Source: Methylogaea oryzae
GTDB lineage: Bacteria; Pseudomonadota; Gammaproteobacteria; Methylococcales; Methylococcaceae
DNA: 64,000 nucleotides
Assembly (NCBI RefSeq): GCF_019669985.1
Contig: NZ_AP019782.1
Location: 3,590,001-3,654,000 of the forward strand
Direction: 5' to 3'
The position numbers and the translations under genes were made by a program. The notes below the pieces were generated by a model, which worked only from the letters and a program-made list of their open reading frames with translations, was not told where the DNA came from and did no database searches. Positions 17,537 to 26,877 of the stretch are shown one piece after another; positions within the stretch are counted from its first letter, which is position 1, and each line of letters starts with the position of its first letter.

Positions 17537-18291
17537 GCCTTCAGGCCGTCATCTTCGACGTGGACGGCACCCTGGCCGACACGGAGAGGGACGGCCACCG
17601 CGTCGCCTTCAACGCCGCTTTCCGCGAACTGGGCCTGGACTGGCAGTGGGACGAATCGACCTACGGCGAACTGCTGGAAACCGGCGGCGGCAAGGAGCGC
17701 GTCCTGCGCTACATCCAACGGGCCGGCCTGCCGGACGCTGCCCAGGACGGGCCGCAGGCCTTCGCCGCCAGCGTGCATGCCGTCAAGACCCGCCACTTCA
17801 AAGCCCTGCTGCAACACCCCGGCATCCCGCTGCGCCCCGGCGTGGCGCGCTTGCTGCGGGAGTTGCGCCAAGCCAGCGTGCGCTTGGCCATCGCCACCAC
17901 TTCGGCGGAGGAGTCTGTCGTCGCCCTGCTGCAAGCCAACCTGGGCGAAGACGCCGCGAACGGATTCGACGTGATCGGCGCCGGGGACGTGGTGGCGGAA
18001 AAGAAGCCGGCGCCGGACATTTACCGCTGGGTGCAGGAAAGGCTGGGGCTGGACGCGGCCTGCTGCCTCGCCGTGGAAGACTCCAACCCCGGCCTGCGCG
18101 CCGCCACGGCGGCCGGCCTGAAAACCGTCGTCACCGTCAACGGCTACACCAGCCGCCAGGACTTCGCCGCCGCCACGGCGGTGCTGAGCGACCTGGGCGA
18201 ACCGGAGCGGCCGTTCCGATTGCTGCGGGGCACGGCCCATGGTTACGGCCAGGTTTGCCCGGCGCTGCTGGAACGGTGGCTGGCCCAATGA
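17533..18291 (+). CDS. cbbY: HAD phosphatase of the CbbY family
   Basis: 252 residues from the GTG at 17533, chosen because it overlaps the purK stop (GTGA) and puts motif I near the N-terminus: FDVDGTLADTE with the nucleophile and acid/base Asp at 9 and 11. Also HRVAFNAAFRELGLDWQWDE and ELLETGGGKERVL, typical of CbbY. Motif III is EKKPAPDIY and motif IV is VEDSNPG. CbbY enzymes dephosphorylate xylulose-1,5-bisphosphate, a RuBisCO inhibitor, in Calvin-cycle bacteria. RuBisCO is not in the window, so the substrate is inferred. Confidence 0.85.
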   Translation: MSLQAVIFDVDGTLADTERDGHRVAFNAAFRELGLDWQWDESTYGELLETGGGKERVLRYIQRAGLPDAAQDGPQAFAASVHAVKTRHFKALLQHPGIPLRPGVARLLRELRQASVRLAIATTSAEESVVALLQANLGEDAANGFDVIGAGDVVAEKKPAPDIYRWVQERLGLDAACCLAVEDSNPGLRAATAAGLKTVVTVNGYTSRQDFAAATAVLSDLGEPERPFRLLRGTAHGYGQVCPALLERWLAQ

Positions 18292-18962
18292 AACGCGGCC
18301 TGTTCGTCACCGGCACCGACACCGGCGTGGGCAAAACCCGCGTCGCCGCGGCGCTGGCCCAATTACTCACCCAGCACGGCGCCACCGTGAGGCCGCGCAA
18401 GCCGGCGGAATCGGGCTGCCCCCGCAAGGACGGCCGGCTGTTCCCGCAGGACGCCGACGCCCTGCGACTGGCGGCCGGCGCCTTGGATCCCATAGAAACC
18501 GTCTGCCCCTATCCTTTCGAGCCGGCCATCGCCCCCGACCGGGCCGCGCGTCTGGCCGGCCGGCCGTTGACTATCGCCGCCCTGGCCGCGGCCTGCCGTG
18601 AAGGCGTGAAAGAAGGGGATTTTCTGCTGGTGGAAGGCGCCGGCGGCTTCTACTCGCCCCTGGCGGAGGACGGCCTCAACGCCGACCTCGCCGTGGCCCT
18701 GGGTTTGCCGGTGCTGCTGGTGGCGGCCGACCGGCTGGGCTGCATCAACCACACGTTGCTCTGCGTCGAGGCCATCAGCCGGCGCGGCCTGACGCTGGCC
18801 GGCGTGGCGCTGAACCGGACCGCGCCGGCCGCCGCCGGACTCGCCATGGACAACGCCGCCGACCTGGGCGCGCGCCTGGGCCGGCCGGTGCTAAACCTAC
18901 CGTATCGGGAAGAAACGGCAGCTTGGCCGGAACTGGCGTCCCTGGCCGACCGCTGCCTATGA
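18288..18962 (+). CDS. bioD: Dethiobiotin synthetase
   Basis: 224 residues. ATP-dependent ring closure of diaminopelargonate to dethiobiotin, the penultimate biotin step. P-loop GTDTGVGKT at residues 9-17, RKPAESGC substrate loop, and VEGAGGFYSPL. The ATG overlaps the cbbY stop by 4 nt, so purE-purK-cbbY-bioD form one coupled operon. It converges on cheX with a 6-nt overlap. The other bio genes are not in the window. Confidence 0.95.
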   Translation: MKRGLFVTGTDTGVGKTRVAAALAQLLTQHGATVRPRKPAESGCPRKDGRLFPQDADALRLAAGALDPIETVCPYPFEPAIAPDRAARLAGRPLTIAALAAACREGVKEGDFLLVEGAGGFYSPLAEDGLNADLAVALGLPVLLVAADRLGCINHTLLCVEAISRRGLTLAGVALNRTAPAAAGLAMDNAADLGARLGRPVLNLPYREETAAWPELASLADRCL

Positions 18963-19466
18963 GCCCGCCGCGTCGGGGGCGGGAGCGGCCGGCGCGGCGT
19001 CCTGCGACTCGAAGCTGATTTCGATGTGCGCCTTACCCCACTGCGAATTGAACGGCATGATCAATTTCGGCCCTTTCGACTTGTGGATGATCCTGTGGGA
19101 CAAGCCCGTCACCACCGTCGGCGTCGCCATGCCGAACTCATATCCTTTTTCAGCCAGAATGCGCTTGGCGCCGCCGGTCACCATATTGGTGATTTCCCCC
19201 ACCATGTCGGTCACTTCGTCGTTCATGGATTTCGGCCGCTCGCCCACCATGCGGAACATGATTTCGTAAGCCAAATCCGCGTCGAAAGTAATCGACATGG
19301 AGCCCTTGCACTGGGGCCCCACCATGCCGATCAATCCGGAAACCGCGCCGCGGGCGCTGTCGTCGTTCTTCAAGCTGGGCTTGGCCGGCTGAAGCTGTAG
19401 ATGCGCCATGGTCTCCAGCACGTTGGTCAGGGATACCAAAAACGGATTGATGAAATCGACATTCAT
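18957..19466 (-). CDS. cheX: CheX-type CheY-phosphatase-like protein
   Basis: 169 residues. The CheC/CheX/FliY fold is recognisable by E-x-x-N: EITN at 91-94 followed by MVTGGAK, and by GSMSITFDADLAYEIMFRMVG. Family members dephosphorylate CheY-P and form dimers. The Ala/Pro-rich C-terminal tail (from about residue 155) is unstructured. No chemotaxis operon is adjacent; the gene stands alone, converging on bioD, so the partner receiver is unknown. Confidence 0.85.
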   Translation of the reverse strand: MNVDFINPFLVSLTNVLETMAHLQLQPAKPSLKNDDSARGAVSGLIGMVGPQCKGSMSITFDADLAYEIMFRMVGERPKSMNDEVTDMVGEITNMVTGGAKRILAEKGYEFGMATPTVVTGLSHRIIHKSKGPKLIMPFNSQWGKAHIEISFESQDAAPAAPAPDAAGS

Positions 19467-19616
19467 GAATGCAATACAAGTTTTGTCTAATCAACGCGGG
19501 GATATTGTCACAAAAGCGCCGACGCGAGGACACCGCCTTGGGCAAAACCTTATACCTCCATCTCATACCGATCCATTCGCCAAGCGGGCCAACGCCGGAA
19601 ACCGGCGCCCGCCTCC

Positions 19617-20942
19617 CTATCGCATCGCCAAACTGCTATACAGCGAATAAGCGCCGAACCGCATTTGGTGCGCCCGCCCCAATTTTTCCTGGGTGAAATC
19701 GATGGCGAATTGCTGTTTCAACTGCTTGCCGTCCCAGTGGAACAGTTTCAAGTATTGCTCGTCGTCCTTGCCCTTCTTGTCCCAATTGGCCAGCAGGGAG
19801 GAAGTGTAGTACAAGCGCTTGCCGTCCCAGCTGGAGGACACCATATTCACCTGGGCGCCGATGGTTTTTTCGAAGATCTGCTTGGGGTGGAAGGCGTCGG
19901 AAATGTCGAACAGGCGGGTCTTGCCGTCCATGAAAGTGTTCACCCACAGCCGGCTGTCGTCGTTGGAGATGGAGATGTCCACCGGCAGCGGCACGTCTTT
20001 GGGATTACCGATATCGGCCACCGCCTTGGCCTGCCATTCGCCCTTGCCGTCCTGGTGGATCAGCCAGATCTTCGAGGTGAGCGCGGTGGTGGTGAAGCAG
20101 TACTTGTGCTCCGGCTTCCAGGCGCAGCGCAGCTCCAGGGGCGCGCCGGGCACGTCGAACACTTTCTTCGGCTGGCGCGCCTGCAGGTCCCACACCACGG
20201 CGGTGTTGCCGAAGCGCTGCATGGCCTGCGGGTCTTGCAGCATCTTGCCGAAGTCCATCATGTAGTTGTTCCAGCCGGTGAACGACGAGGTGAACAGCGC
20301 GTTCAAACGCGGCAGGGCGCGCACGTCGTAGTTGTAGCCGTCGGCGTATTGGCCGGTTTTGACCGCGCCTTGCAGGTTGGCGTCGGTGGGCATCCAGTGG
20401 GTGGCGATGTACTCGCCTTCGTTGCTGTATTCCACCAGAGCAGTCTGGCCGCCGTGGTCCTTGTTGTTGGACAGGCCGGTGATCATCATGCGGCCGGGCA
20501 GGGCGTAGAAAGAGTGGGGGCCGACCACGCCGCCGCTGTCGGCGACGAAAGTGGTGATGGTGCGCGTGAGCTTGGGCTTGGACGGGTCGGAATGCACGTC
20601 GAAGACGAAGATCTTGTTGGTGTCCAAGCCGCCGGCCCAGAGGAAGCGGCGATCGTCGGTGAAGTCGGCGTGGTGGGCTTCGTTGCGTCCGCCCACGGAC
20701 AGGGAGGCGATGACCTTGCCGTATTGCTTGGATTTGGGATTGACGTCCACCGTCACCAGCTTGTCCTGCTCGTCGCCCAGGCCTTCCACGCCCAGGGTCC
20801 AAACGTAGACGAAGTCCTCCTGGCCGGTGATTTTCGCCATGTAGGGCGAGGCGCAGGTTTCGTCGGCTTGCGCCGCCGCGTTGAGGCCTAGGGCCAAAGC
20901 GATGCCGGCGAGGCCGGGCAGGATGCGTTGCAGGGATTGCAT
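19617..20942 (-). CDS. mtoX: Methanethiol oxidase / SBP56 selenium-binding protein
   Basis: 441 residues with a cleavable signal peptide (LAGIALALGLNAAAQADE), so periplasmic. The body is a SBP56 beta-propeller: GGRNEAHHADF, RRFLWAGGLDTNKIFVFD, PGRMMITGLSN, and VDISISNDDSRLWVNTFMDG. Bacterial periplasmic members oxidise methanethiol to formaldehyde, sulfide and peroxide using copper. The selenium-binding name is historical. Ribosome-binding GGAGG sits 5 nt before the ATG. It follows a DUF4242 gene and a TetR gene on the same strand. Formaldehyde release would fit a methylotroph. Confidence 0.88.
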   Translation of the reverse strand: MQSLQRILPGLAGIALALGLNAAAQADETCASPYMAKITGQEDFVYVWTLGVEGLGDEQDKLVTVDVNPKSKQYGKVIASLSVGGRNEAHHADFTDDRRFLWAGGLDTNKIFVFDVHSDPSKPKLTRTITTFVADSGGVVGPHSFYALPGRMMITGLSNNKDHGGQTALVEYSNEGEYIATHWMPTDANLQGAVKTGQYADGYNYDVRALPRLNALFTSSFTGWNNYMMDFGKMLQDPQAMQRFGNTAVVWDLQARQPKKVFDVPGAPLELRCAWKPEHKYCFTTTALTSKIWLIHQDGKGEWQAKAVADIGNPKDVPLPVDISISNDDSRLWVNTFMDGKTRLFDISDAFHPKQIFEKTIGAQVNMVSSSWDGKRLYYTSSLLANWDKKGKDDEQYLKLFHWDGKQLKQQFAIDFTQEKLGRAHQMRFGAYSLYSSLAMR

Positions 20943-20978
20943 AAGACCTCCGGGTATTGTTGTTGTCGGACGTAACGG

Positions 20979-21257
20979 TCAGGCGGATTCCGCCGTAGCG
21001 GGATCGATGACGGTGCGTATGGCGCGGATGCTGTCCACGGGAAAGCCGCCTTGGCTGGCGTGCTCGCGGATCAGCTCCTCGTTGGGCGCGATGTAGACGC
21101 AGTACACCTTGTCGTCGGTGACGTAGCTTTGCAGCCACTGGATAGCCGGTCCCAGCCCTTGCAGCACGCAGCAGGATTTCTGCGAAATGGCCTGCAGCTG
21201 CGCGGCGTCCAGCTGGCCTGCGCCGGGGATGGTGCGTTCGATGAGGTATTTGGGCAT
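20979..21257 (-). CDS. DUF4242 small protein
   Basis: 92 residues from the ATG at 21257, chosen because GGAGG precedes it. Starts MPKYLIERTIPGAGQL. A ferredoxin-like small domain of the DUF4242 (SCO4226 nickel-binding-like) family, with YVTDDKVYCVYIAPNEELIREHA near residues 50-70. Cytoplasmic, no signal. It lies between a TetR regulator (18-nt gap) and mtoX (36-nt gap). It has Cys29 and Cys30 in tandem (KSCCV), possibly metal- or thiol-related. Function not established. Confidence 0.82.
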   Translation of the reverse strand: MPKYLIERTIPGAGQLDAAQLQAISQKSCCVLQGLGPAIQWLQSYVTDDKVYCVYIAPNEELIREHASQGGFPVDSIRAIRTVIDPATAESA

Positions 21258-21274
21258 GGCGGCGGTTCCTCCGG

Positions 21275-21898
21275 TTAGGGGTGGGTAGTCGGACGGTCTT
21301 CGGCGGGCCGGAAATAGCCCTGCAACAAATGCCGGCAGCAATCCCGCAAGGGCTGCACGGACTGTTCGATCTTCATGCGCAACAAAGCGCCCTGCCAGGC
21401 GTCGGCGAGGAAATCGGCCATGGCCGCGGCGGGCAAGTCGGTGCGAAACCGGCCCTGCGCCTGGCCCCTGGCGATGCCTTCCGCCAGTTTGTCGCGGTAG
21501 CGGCCCAGGGCGGTTTTCAAGGCCTGGCGGCAGAGCTCGCTGGTGTCGCCGATTTCGCCGCTCAGGTTGCCGATCAAGCAGCCGCCCTTGAATTGGCGGC
21601 GTTCCAGCTCGGCGATCAGTTCCTGGAAATAGCCGTCCAGGGCCTCGGCCCCGCTCAGTTCGGGCCGCTGCAAATAGCCGTCCAGCAGCAGGATGAACGG
21701 CTCGATGTAATGGCCGATCACCGCCGCGCCGAACTCCTCCTTGCTGGCGAAGTAATAGTAAAACGAGCCTTTCGGCACCTGCACCGACGCCAGGATGTCC
21801 TGCAAGCCGCTGCCGTGGTAGCCGTATTCCGTGAGGAAAGCGACGCCCTGGTCCAACAGCTTGGCGCGGGTCAGTTCGCGAGGAGGAGTTTTAGCCAT
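21275..21898 (-). CDS. TetR/AcrR-family repressor (NemR/AcuR-like)
   Basis: 207 residues. The N-terminal helix-turn-helix at about residues 10-55 (LLDQGVAFLTEYGYHGSGLQ, then PKGSFYYYFASKEEF) is classic TetR. The C-terminal part has KGGCLIGNLSGEIGD, a Cys-bearing segment seen in the NemR/AcuR-like subgroup that senses electrophiles or acrylate. It is first in a co-oriented run with DUF4242 and mtoX, so it probably controls that run and itself. The ligand could be a reactive sulfur compound or aldehyde (inference). Confidence 0.85.
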   Translation of the reverse strand: MAKTPPRELTRAKLLDQGVAFLTEYGYHGSGLQDILASVQVPKGSFYYYFASKEEFGAAVIGHYIEPFILLLDGYLQRPELSGAEALDGYFQELIAELERRQFKGGCLIGNLSGEIGDTSELCRQALKTALGRYRDKLAEGIARGQAQGRFRTDLPAAAMADFLADAWQGALLRMKIEQSVQPLRDCCRHLLQGYFRPAEDRPTTHP

Positions 21899-21907
21899 GG
21901 CGAGACT

Positions 21908-21923
21908 ATACGACCGGTCTACT
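21908..21923. promoter_or_regulatory. Candidate TetR operator upstream of tetR-DUF4242-mtoX
   Basis: 8-bp perfect palindrome GACCGGTC (21912-21919) followed by TA, 14 nt before the tetR start. The core resembles GACC/GGTC half-sites described for NemR-type repressors. Only the core is symmetrical; the assignment is inference. Confidence 0.4.
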
Positions 21924-21972
21924 ATTGTCGCAAGCGAATTTTTCCCGCAGCCTCGATGGACGCCGGGGAAAT

Positions 21973-22683
21973 TCAGCCGCTAAGGTGAGCCAACCAAACC
22001 ACCGGCCGCTCCGACAGGACGACCTTGCCCGCCGGCAGCGGGGTATCGGCGTTGGCGGCGATTTGCTCCAGCAGGGCGGCTTTGTCGGCCCCGGAGACGA
22101 GGAACAGGACGTGGCGGGCCTCGTTCAACAGGCGATAGGTCATGGTGAGCCGCAAAGGCGGCGGCTTGGGACTGTTGTGCACGGCGGCCACCAGCCCGCC
22201 GCCCACGTCGTCCATGCCGGGAAAAAGCGAGGCGGTATGGCCGTCCGGACCCATGCCCAGCGTCACCAAATCGAAACGGGGCGGCTGCGGGGCGAAGAAG
22301 TCCAGGACGCTCCGTTCGTAGGCCTCCGCGGATGCTTCGGGCGTGGTGATGGGCGTAGGGTGAACGTTTTGCGCGGGAATCGGTACGTGGCTCAGCAGCG
22401 TTTCCTCGGCGAGGCGGTAGTTGCTGTCGGCGTGGTCGTGAGGCACGAAGCGTTCGTCGGCGAAGAAGACATGGGTACGGCCCCAGTCGATCCGCTCGCG
22501 CCAAGGCGATTGCGCCAGCATGCGGTAAGTCGCCACCGGGGTATTGCCGCCGGACAAGGCCCAAGCGAAATAACCGTGGTCGGCCACCGCCGCCTCGGCG
22601 ATGGCGGCGATGCGGCCGGCGGCTTCCGCAGCCATCGCCGCGGGCGTGGGGAGACGGATCACCTCCCCGTTCGCCGCGGTCAC
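21973..22683 (-). CDS. pgl: 6-phosphogluconolactonase
   Basis: 236 residues, DevB-type. Hydrolyses 6-phosphogluconolactone in the oxidative pentose phosphate route. Motifs: [33 protein letters not shown], and [15 protein letters not shown] with the catalytic His. I take the GTG at 22683 because it overlaps the pgi stop (GTGA), a coupled arrangement; the frame stays open upstream but those residues look unlike the family. Second gene after pgi. Confidence 0.93.
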   Translation of the reverse strand: MTAANGEVIRLPTPAAMAAEAAGRIAAIAEAAVADHGYFAWALSGGNTPVATYRMLAQSPWRERIDWGRTHVFFADERFVPHDHADSNYRLAEETLLSHVPIPAQNVHPTPITTPEASAEAYERSVLDFFAPQPPRFDLVTLGMGPDGHTASLFPGMDDVGGGLVAAVHNSPKPPPLRLTMTYRLLNEARHVLFLVSGADKAALLEQIAANADTPLPAGKVVLSERPVVWLAHLSG

Positions 22684-24320
22684 AGCAACTGCCTGTAGTA
22701 GTTGATGAGGCCGTTGGTGGAGCAATCGTGGCCGGTCGTGGGGGCGTCCTTCGCCATATCCGTCTGAATGGTGTTGGCCAGCTGCTTACCCAGCTCGACG
22801 CCCATTTGGTCGTAGGAGTTGATGTTCCAAATGGCGCCCTGGGTGAAGATCTTATGCTCGTACAACGCGATCAAGCTGCCCAGCGTACGGGGCGTGAGCT
22901 TGCGGTAGAGGAAGGAATTGGTGGGGCGGTTGCCCGGGAAAGTCTTGGCATGGGCCAGTTTTTCCAGCTGCTCGCCGCTATAGCCTTCTTTTTTCAATTC
23001 GGCGCGAGCCTGCTCCAGCGTCCGGCCGCGCATGAGGGCTTCCGGCTGGGCGAAGAAGTTGGACATGAGCGTGGGGTGGTGCGCACCCAAATGGCGATGG
23101 CTTTGCGCGCCGGCCAGGAAATCGCAAGGAATCAGCTTGGTGCCTTGATGGATGAGCTGGTAAAACGCGTGCTGGCCGTTGGCGCCGGGTTGGCCCCACA
23201 GGATCGGGCCGGTTTGGTGCCCCACGGGCTTGCCTTGCAAATCGACGCCCTTGCCGTTGCTTTCCATGTCCGCCTGCTGCAAATACGTGGGCAGATGGGC
23301 GAGGTGATGGTCATAGGGCAACACGGCGTGGGATTCCGCGCCGAAGAAGTTGTTGTACCAGATCCCCAGGAGGGCCATGAGCACCGGGATATTGCGCTCG
23401 AACGGCGCGGTGCGGAAGTGCTCGTCCACGGCGTGGGCGCCGTCCAGGATTTTCTCGAAACGCTCCATGCCGATGGCCAAGGCCACGGACAGGCCGATGG
23501 CTGAACACAGGGAGTAACGTCCGCCCACCCAGTCCCAGAATTCGAACATATTGTCCGGGTCGATGCCGAACTCCTGCACCAGCTTGGCGTTGGTGGAGAT
23601 GGCGACGAAATGCTTGCTGATGGCCCCTTCGTCGCGGGCCTTGGCGAGAAACCATTGGCGCGCCGAGTGGGCGTTTATCATGGTTTCCTGGGTGGTGAAG
23701 GTTTTCGACGCCACCAGGAACAGGGTCGTTTCCTGGTCGCACTGATCCAGGGTATCCAGCAATTCCGACTCGTCCACATTGGAGACGAAGTGCGGCCGGA
23801 AATCGGATTTGATGTAGGGAGTGAGCGCCGTCACCGCCGTGTAAGGCCCCAAGTCCGAACCGCCGATGCCGATATTGACCACGTCGCGGATGCGCTTGCC
23901 GGTATAGCCGCGGCGAATGCCGATACGCACTTCCTCGCTGAACTGGCGCATCTGCTCCAGCACCCGATTGACGTCGGGCATGACGTCGCGGCCGTCCAGA
24001 TAGATGGGACGGTTGGAGCGGTTGCGCAGGGCGATGTGCAATACCGCGCGGTTTTCCGTGGTGTTGATTTTTTGCCCGGAATACATGGCGCCGATTTTTT
24101 CCGCCAGGCCGGCTTGGCGGGCCAGGTCCAACAGCAGCGAAACCGTGGTTTCGTTGATGAGGTTCTTGGAATAGTCGAAGAGGATGTCTTCGAAATGCAG
24201 GGAGAACTTGTCGAAACGCTGCGGATCGGCCTCGAACCAATCGCGCATGTGTTGCTGGGAAATCTCTTTGTGATGCTCTTGCAGTGCGTGCCAGGCGGGC
24301 AGCGATGTAGCTTGCGGCAT
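22680..24320 (-). CDS. pgi: Glucose-6-phosphate isomerase
   Basis: 546 residues (E. coli 549). Interconverts glucose-6-P and fructose-6-P; in ribulose-monophosphate methylotrophs it also feeds cyclic hexulose-phosphate oxidation. Motifs: [30 protein letters not shown], the first PGI signature region near [15 protein letters not shown], and [20 protein letters not shown]. The C-terminus is [16 protein letters not shown]. Translationally coupled to pgl. A terminator lies upstream, separating it from cytochrome c4. Confidence 0.97.
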   Translation of the reverse strand: MPQATSLPAWHALQEHHKEISQQHMRDWFEADPQRFDKFSLHFEDILFDYSKNLINETTVSLLLDLARQAGLAEKIGAMYSGQKINTTENRAVLHIALRNRSNRPIYLDGRDVMPDVNRVLEQMRQFSEEVRIGIRRGYTGKRIRDVVNIGIGGSDLGPYTAVTALTPYIKSDFRPHFVSNVDESELLDTLDQCDQETTLFLVASKTFTTQETMINAHSARQWFLAKARDEGAISKHFVAISTNAKLVQEFGIDPDNMFEFWDWVGGRYSLCSAIGLSVALAIGMERFEKILDGAHAVDEHFRTAPFERNIPVLMALLGIWYNNFFGAESHAVLPYDHHLAHLPTYLQQADMESNGKGVDLQGKPVGHQTGPILWGQPGANGQHAFYQLIHQGTKLIPCDFLAGAQSHRHLGAHHPTLMSNFFAQPEALMRGRTLEQARAELKKEGYSGEQLEKLAHAKTFPGNRPTNSFLYRKLTPRTLGSLIALYEHKIFTQGAIWNINSYDQMGVELGKQLANTIQTDMAKDAPTTGHDCSTNGLINYYRQLL

Positions 24321-24410
24321 GATTCTATGTCTCCCGTCGAAAATGGCGGCCAGGGCCGTGGTTAAATCCTACTACATGCTCGACGACGCACAAACACTGG
24401 CGCGGAGCTA

Positions 24411-24446
24411 AAAAAAAGCCCGTCCCATGCGGGGCGGGCTTTGTTT
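24411..24446 (-). terminator. Rho-independent terminator of the cytochrome c4 gene
   Basis: On the minus strand a 10-bp stem (AGCCCGCCCC / GGGACGGGCT, one wobble) with loop GCAT is followed by seven Ts. It lies 17 nt after the cytochrome stop. The plus-strand reading also has a short T-rich tail, so it may work both ways. Confidence 0.88.
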
Positions 24447-24462
24447 CGGGCCGGGCCGGCTC

Positions 24463-25080
24463 TTAGTTGGAGACCGGCGTCAGGCCTTTTTTCTGGCTGG
24501 CGAAATAGGCGGCCAAGTCGGCGATGTCCTTGTCCGTCAAATCCTTCACCATGCCTTGCATGATGGGATTTTTGCGGGCGCCGCTCTGGTAATCCTTCAT
24601 GGCCTTGATCAGGAAGCTTTCATACTGGCCGGCCAGGCGCGGGTTGCCGCCGTCCTTGCTGTTGCCGTCACTGCCGTGGCAGGAAGCGCAAACTTCCAGA
24701 TTGGGATTCTTTTTGCCGGCGGCGACATCGCCTTTGACCGACACGGCGGGCGGCTTGCCCTTGAAGGCGGAAGCGTAAGCGGCCACGTCTTCCATATCCC
24801 GCTCGCTGATGCCCCCGGCGTTGCCGTTCATGCTGCCGTGCTTGCGCCCGCTGGCGGCATAGCTCTTGAGGGCGGAAACGATGTACTCGGCGTGCTGGCC
24901 GCCGAGACTGGGCACGTGATAGTTGGGAAAAGTGTTGCTGTAGCCGGGAATGCCGTGGCAGCCCACGCAAGTGTGGAATTTGGCCTTGCCGGCCTCGGCA
25001 TTGCCGGCGGCTTGAACGTTGTGGGCGGCGGCGAAGCCGAGAGCGGCTGCCGTCAAAGTCCCCAGTATCTTGTGCTTCAT
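24463..25080 (-). CDS. Diheme cytochrome c4
   Basis: 205-residue periplasmic electron carrier. The signal peptide ends at VQA-AG (residue 24). There are two heme c sites: CVGCH at 38-42 and CASCH at 131-135, each starting a class I cytochrome lobe. Axial Met candidates are in KHGSMNG and NPIMQGM. The two-lobe design and length match cytochrome c4, which passes electrons to terminal oxidases. Single gene with its own terminator. Confidence 0.93.
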   Translation of the reverse strand: MKHKILGTLTAAALGFAAAHNVQAAGNAEAGKAKFHTCVGCHGIPGYSNTFPNYHVPSLGGQHAEYIVSALKSYAASGRKHGSMNGNAGGISERDMEDVAAYASAFKGKPPAVSVKGDVAAGKKNPNLEVCASCHGSDGNSKDGGNPRLAGQYESFLIKAMKDYQSGARKNPIMQGMVKDLTDKDIADLAAYFASQKKGLTPVSN

Positions 25081-25218
25081 ATTGCGCTCCAGAAAATTGC
25101 GGATAAATCGTGCCGAGATGCATACCCGGCGGCGGGCTGCCTGAATAACCCCAAATTATGTATATCTTACCGCCTGGACGGCAATTGACAACCTTTGCCG
25201 ACGGCGCGAAACGCGGCC

Positions 25219-25974
25219 TTAAAGCAATTCGAAACTGAAACCGCCGACGTCTTTGCCGGGATTGGCGATGGTCAAACGGACTTCCACGGCGGCGCCCGCC
25301 GCCATTTTTCCGCCGGCCGCGGACGGTTGCAAATAGTCTTGCGGATTGAATACGCGTTGCGCCATAGGGGCGCCGTTATATTGGCTCAGCGTGAGTTTCA
25401 GGCGCGGATAAGGCTGGGGCTGGTCGGCGTAGTTGGCCAACACGGCTCGGAATTCCAAGCCGTCCACGCCGTTGTGGGCCGGCGTAAGATCCCTTTCCAC
25501 CACGCCGATTCGGCTGGTATCGCGGAACTCGCTGACCTGACAACCGAGCCGCGGACAAATTCGTTCCAGCCAGGGACGCAACCCGGGCTGCTGCTGCGCC
25601 CAGCGGTCGCTTTCGAAAAACAGCGCCTGGTAACACAAAACCAGCACGGCGACCGCAACGGCGAAGCCCCAAGGCGACGAACCGTCCCGGACGGAGCGGC
25701 CGCTATCGAAATGACGAAAGTGTTCGGAAAGATCCGGCTCTTCCTCGAGCGGTTCGGCCGCCCGGCGAGGCTCCGCGCGCAAGCCGACCAGCGGCGCGTC
25801 GGCACCCTCGGCGTCGCGATCGTCGTAGGCCGACGGCGCGGGACCTTCCGCCAGCGCGTCCAGGGCGCTAAAAATGATTTCGCAACGGCCGCACTCCACA
25901 TTGCCGCTGCCGCCGCGCAATTCCTTCGCGTCGATGCGATAAAGGGTATGGCACTTGGGGCAGCGGATGTACAT
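25219..25974 (-). CDS. Zinc-ribbon DUF3426 membrane protein
   Basis: 251 residues. The N-terminal MJ0042-type zinc ribbon is CPKCHTLYRI ... VECGRC (four Cys at about 5, 8, 28, 31). An acidic linker follows, then one membrane helix near residues 102-120 (GFAVAVAVLVLCYQALFF), then an extracytoplasmic DUF3426 domain (GLEFRAVLANYADQPQPYPRLKL, VFNPQDYL). Commonly found next to prmA. Function unknown; the layout suggests a cytoplasmic zinc finger tied to an envelope domain. It follows prmA closely as the last gene of the aroQ-acc operon. Confidence 0.88.
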   Translation of the reverse strand: MYIRCPKCHTLYRIDAKELRGGSGNVECGRCEIIFSALDALAEGPAPSAYDDRDAEGADAPLVGLRAEPRRAAEPLEEEPDLSEHFRHFDSGRSVRDGSSPWGFAVAVAVLVLCYQALFFESDRWAQQQPGLRPWLERICPRLGCQVSEFRDTSRIGVVERDLTPAHNGVDGLEFRAVLANYADQPQPYPRLKLTLSQYNGAPMAQRVFNPQDYLQPSAAGGKMAAGAAVEVRLTIANPGKDVGGFSFELL

Positions 25975-25980
25975 GGCGGG

Positions 25981-26874
25981 CTAGAGCGTGAGTTTGATGC
26001 CGCTGACCCTGGCCCAGCCGTCCTTGATCTCGACCGGATCGAGACGGAAGAGCGCCCGGTACGCCTCGCTCACCTGCTCGGCCTGTTCGGCCAGGAGGCC
26101 CGACAGCACGATGGAGCCGCCGGGCTTGCAGTGGGCGGCCAGCGTCGGCGCCAACTCCACCAGGGGATTGGCGAGGATATTGGCCAACACCACGTCGGCC
26201 CGGAAATCGGCCGGCAGCTGTTCGGGATAAAAGCAAGTCAACCGGCTCTCCACGCCGTTTTTGGCGGCGTTGTCCCGGCTGGCCAGCAGCGCTTGCGGAT
26301 CGATGTCCACGCCGATGGCCGACTCGGCCCCCAGCAGCAACGCCGCCACAGCCAACACGCCCGAGCCGCAGCCGAAATCGAGCACCGTTTTGCCGGACAG
26401 CGCCTCGCCGTCCAGCCACTCCAAGCAAAGGGCCGTGGTGGCGTGAGTGCCGGTGCCGAAGGCCAGGCCGGGATCCAAGTCGACGCAGACGCCGCCGACG
26501 GCCTCCTCGGGCAGCTCCAGGGTGCTGGGGCAAATCCACAGGCGGCGGCCGAAGCGCATGGGCTTGAAGTGGTCCATCCAAGCCCTTTCCCAGGCGCGGT
26601 CTTCGACCTGTTCCTCGCTGACGCGCCGGGCATAGCCGGGCCCCAGCAGCGCCTGGAGTTCGGCCTTGATGGCGGCGGTGTCGAAATCGGCCTCGAACAG
26701 GGCCACCACGCGGGTGGCCTGCCAGACGGGGGTTTCGCCGGGCTTGGGTTCGTACAGGGGCTGGTCGGCGGCGTCCTCGAACGTGACCGATACGGCGCCG
26801 CGCTCGCTGAACCAGTCGGAAAGCCGGTCGGCGTCGTCGGCGTCGGTGACCACCGCCATTTGTTGCCAGGCCAT
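25981..26874 (-). CDS. prmA: Ribosomal protein L11 methyltransferase
   Basis: 297 residues. SAM-dependent trimethylation of ribosomal protein L11. The N-terminal L11-recognition domain is followed by LDPGLAFGTGTHATTALCLEWL and the Rossmann motif VLDFGCGSGVLAVAAL, then DIDPQAL and VVLANILANPLV. Lies 3 nt after accC and 6 nt before the zinc-ribbon gene, the standard gammaproteobacterial arrangement. Confidence 0.97.
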   Translation of the reverse strand: MAWQQMAVVTDADDADRLSDWFSERGAVSVTFEDAADQPLYEPKPGETPVWQATRVVALFEADFDTAAIKAELQALLGPGYARRVSEEQVEDRAWERAWMDHFKPMRFGRRLWICPSTLELPEEAVGGVCVDLDPGLAFGTGTHATTALCLEWLDGEALSGKTVLDFGCGSGVLAVAALLLGAESAIGVDIDPQALLASRDNAAKNGVESRLTCFYPEQLPADFRADVVLANILANPLVELAPTLAAHCKPGGSIVLSGLLAEQAEQVSEAYRALFRLDPVEIKDGWARVSGIKLTL

Positions 26875-26877
26875 GGG

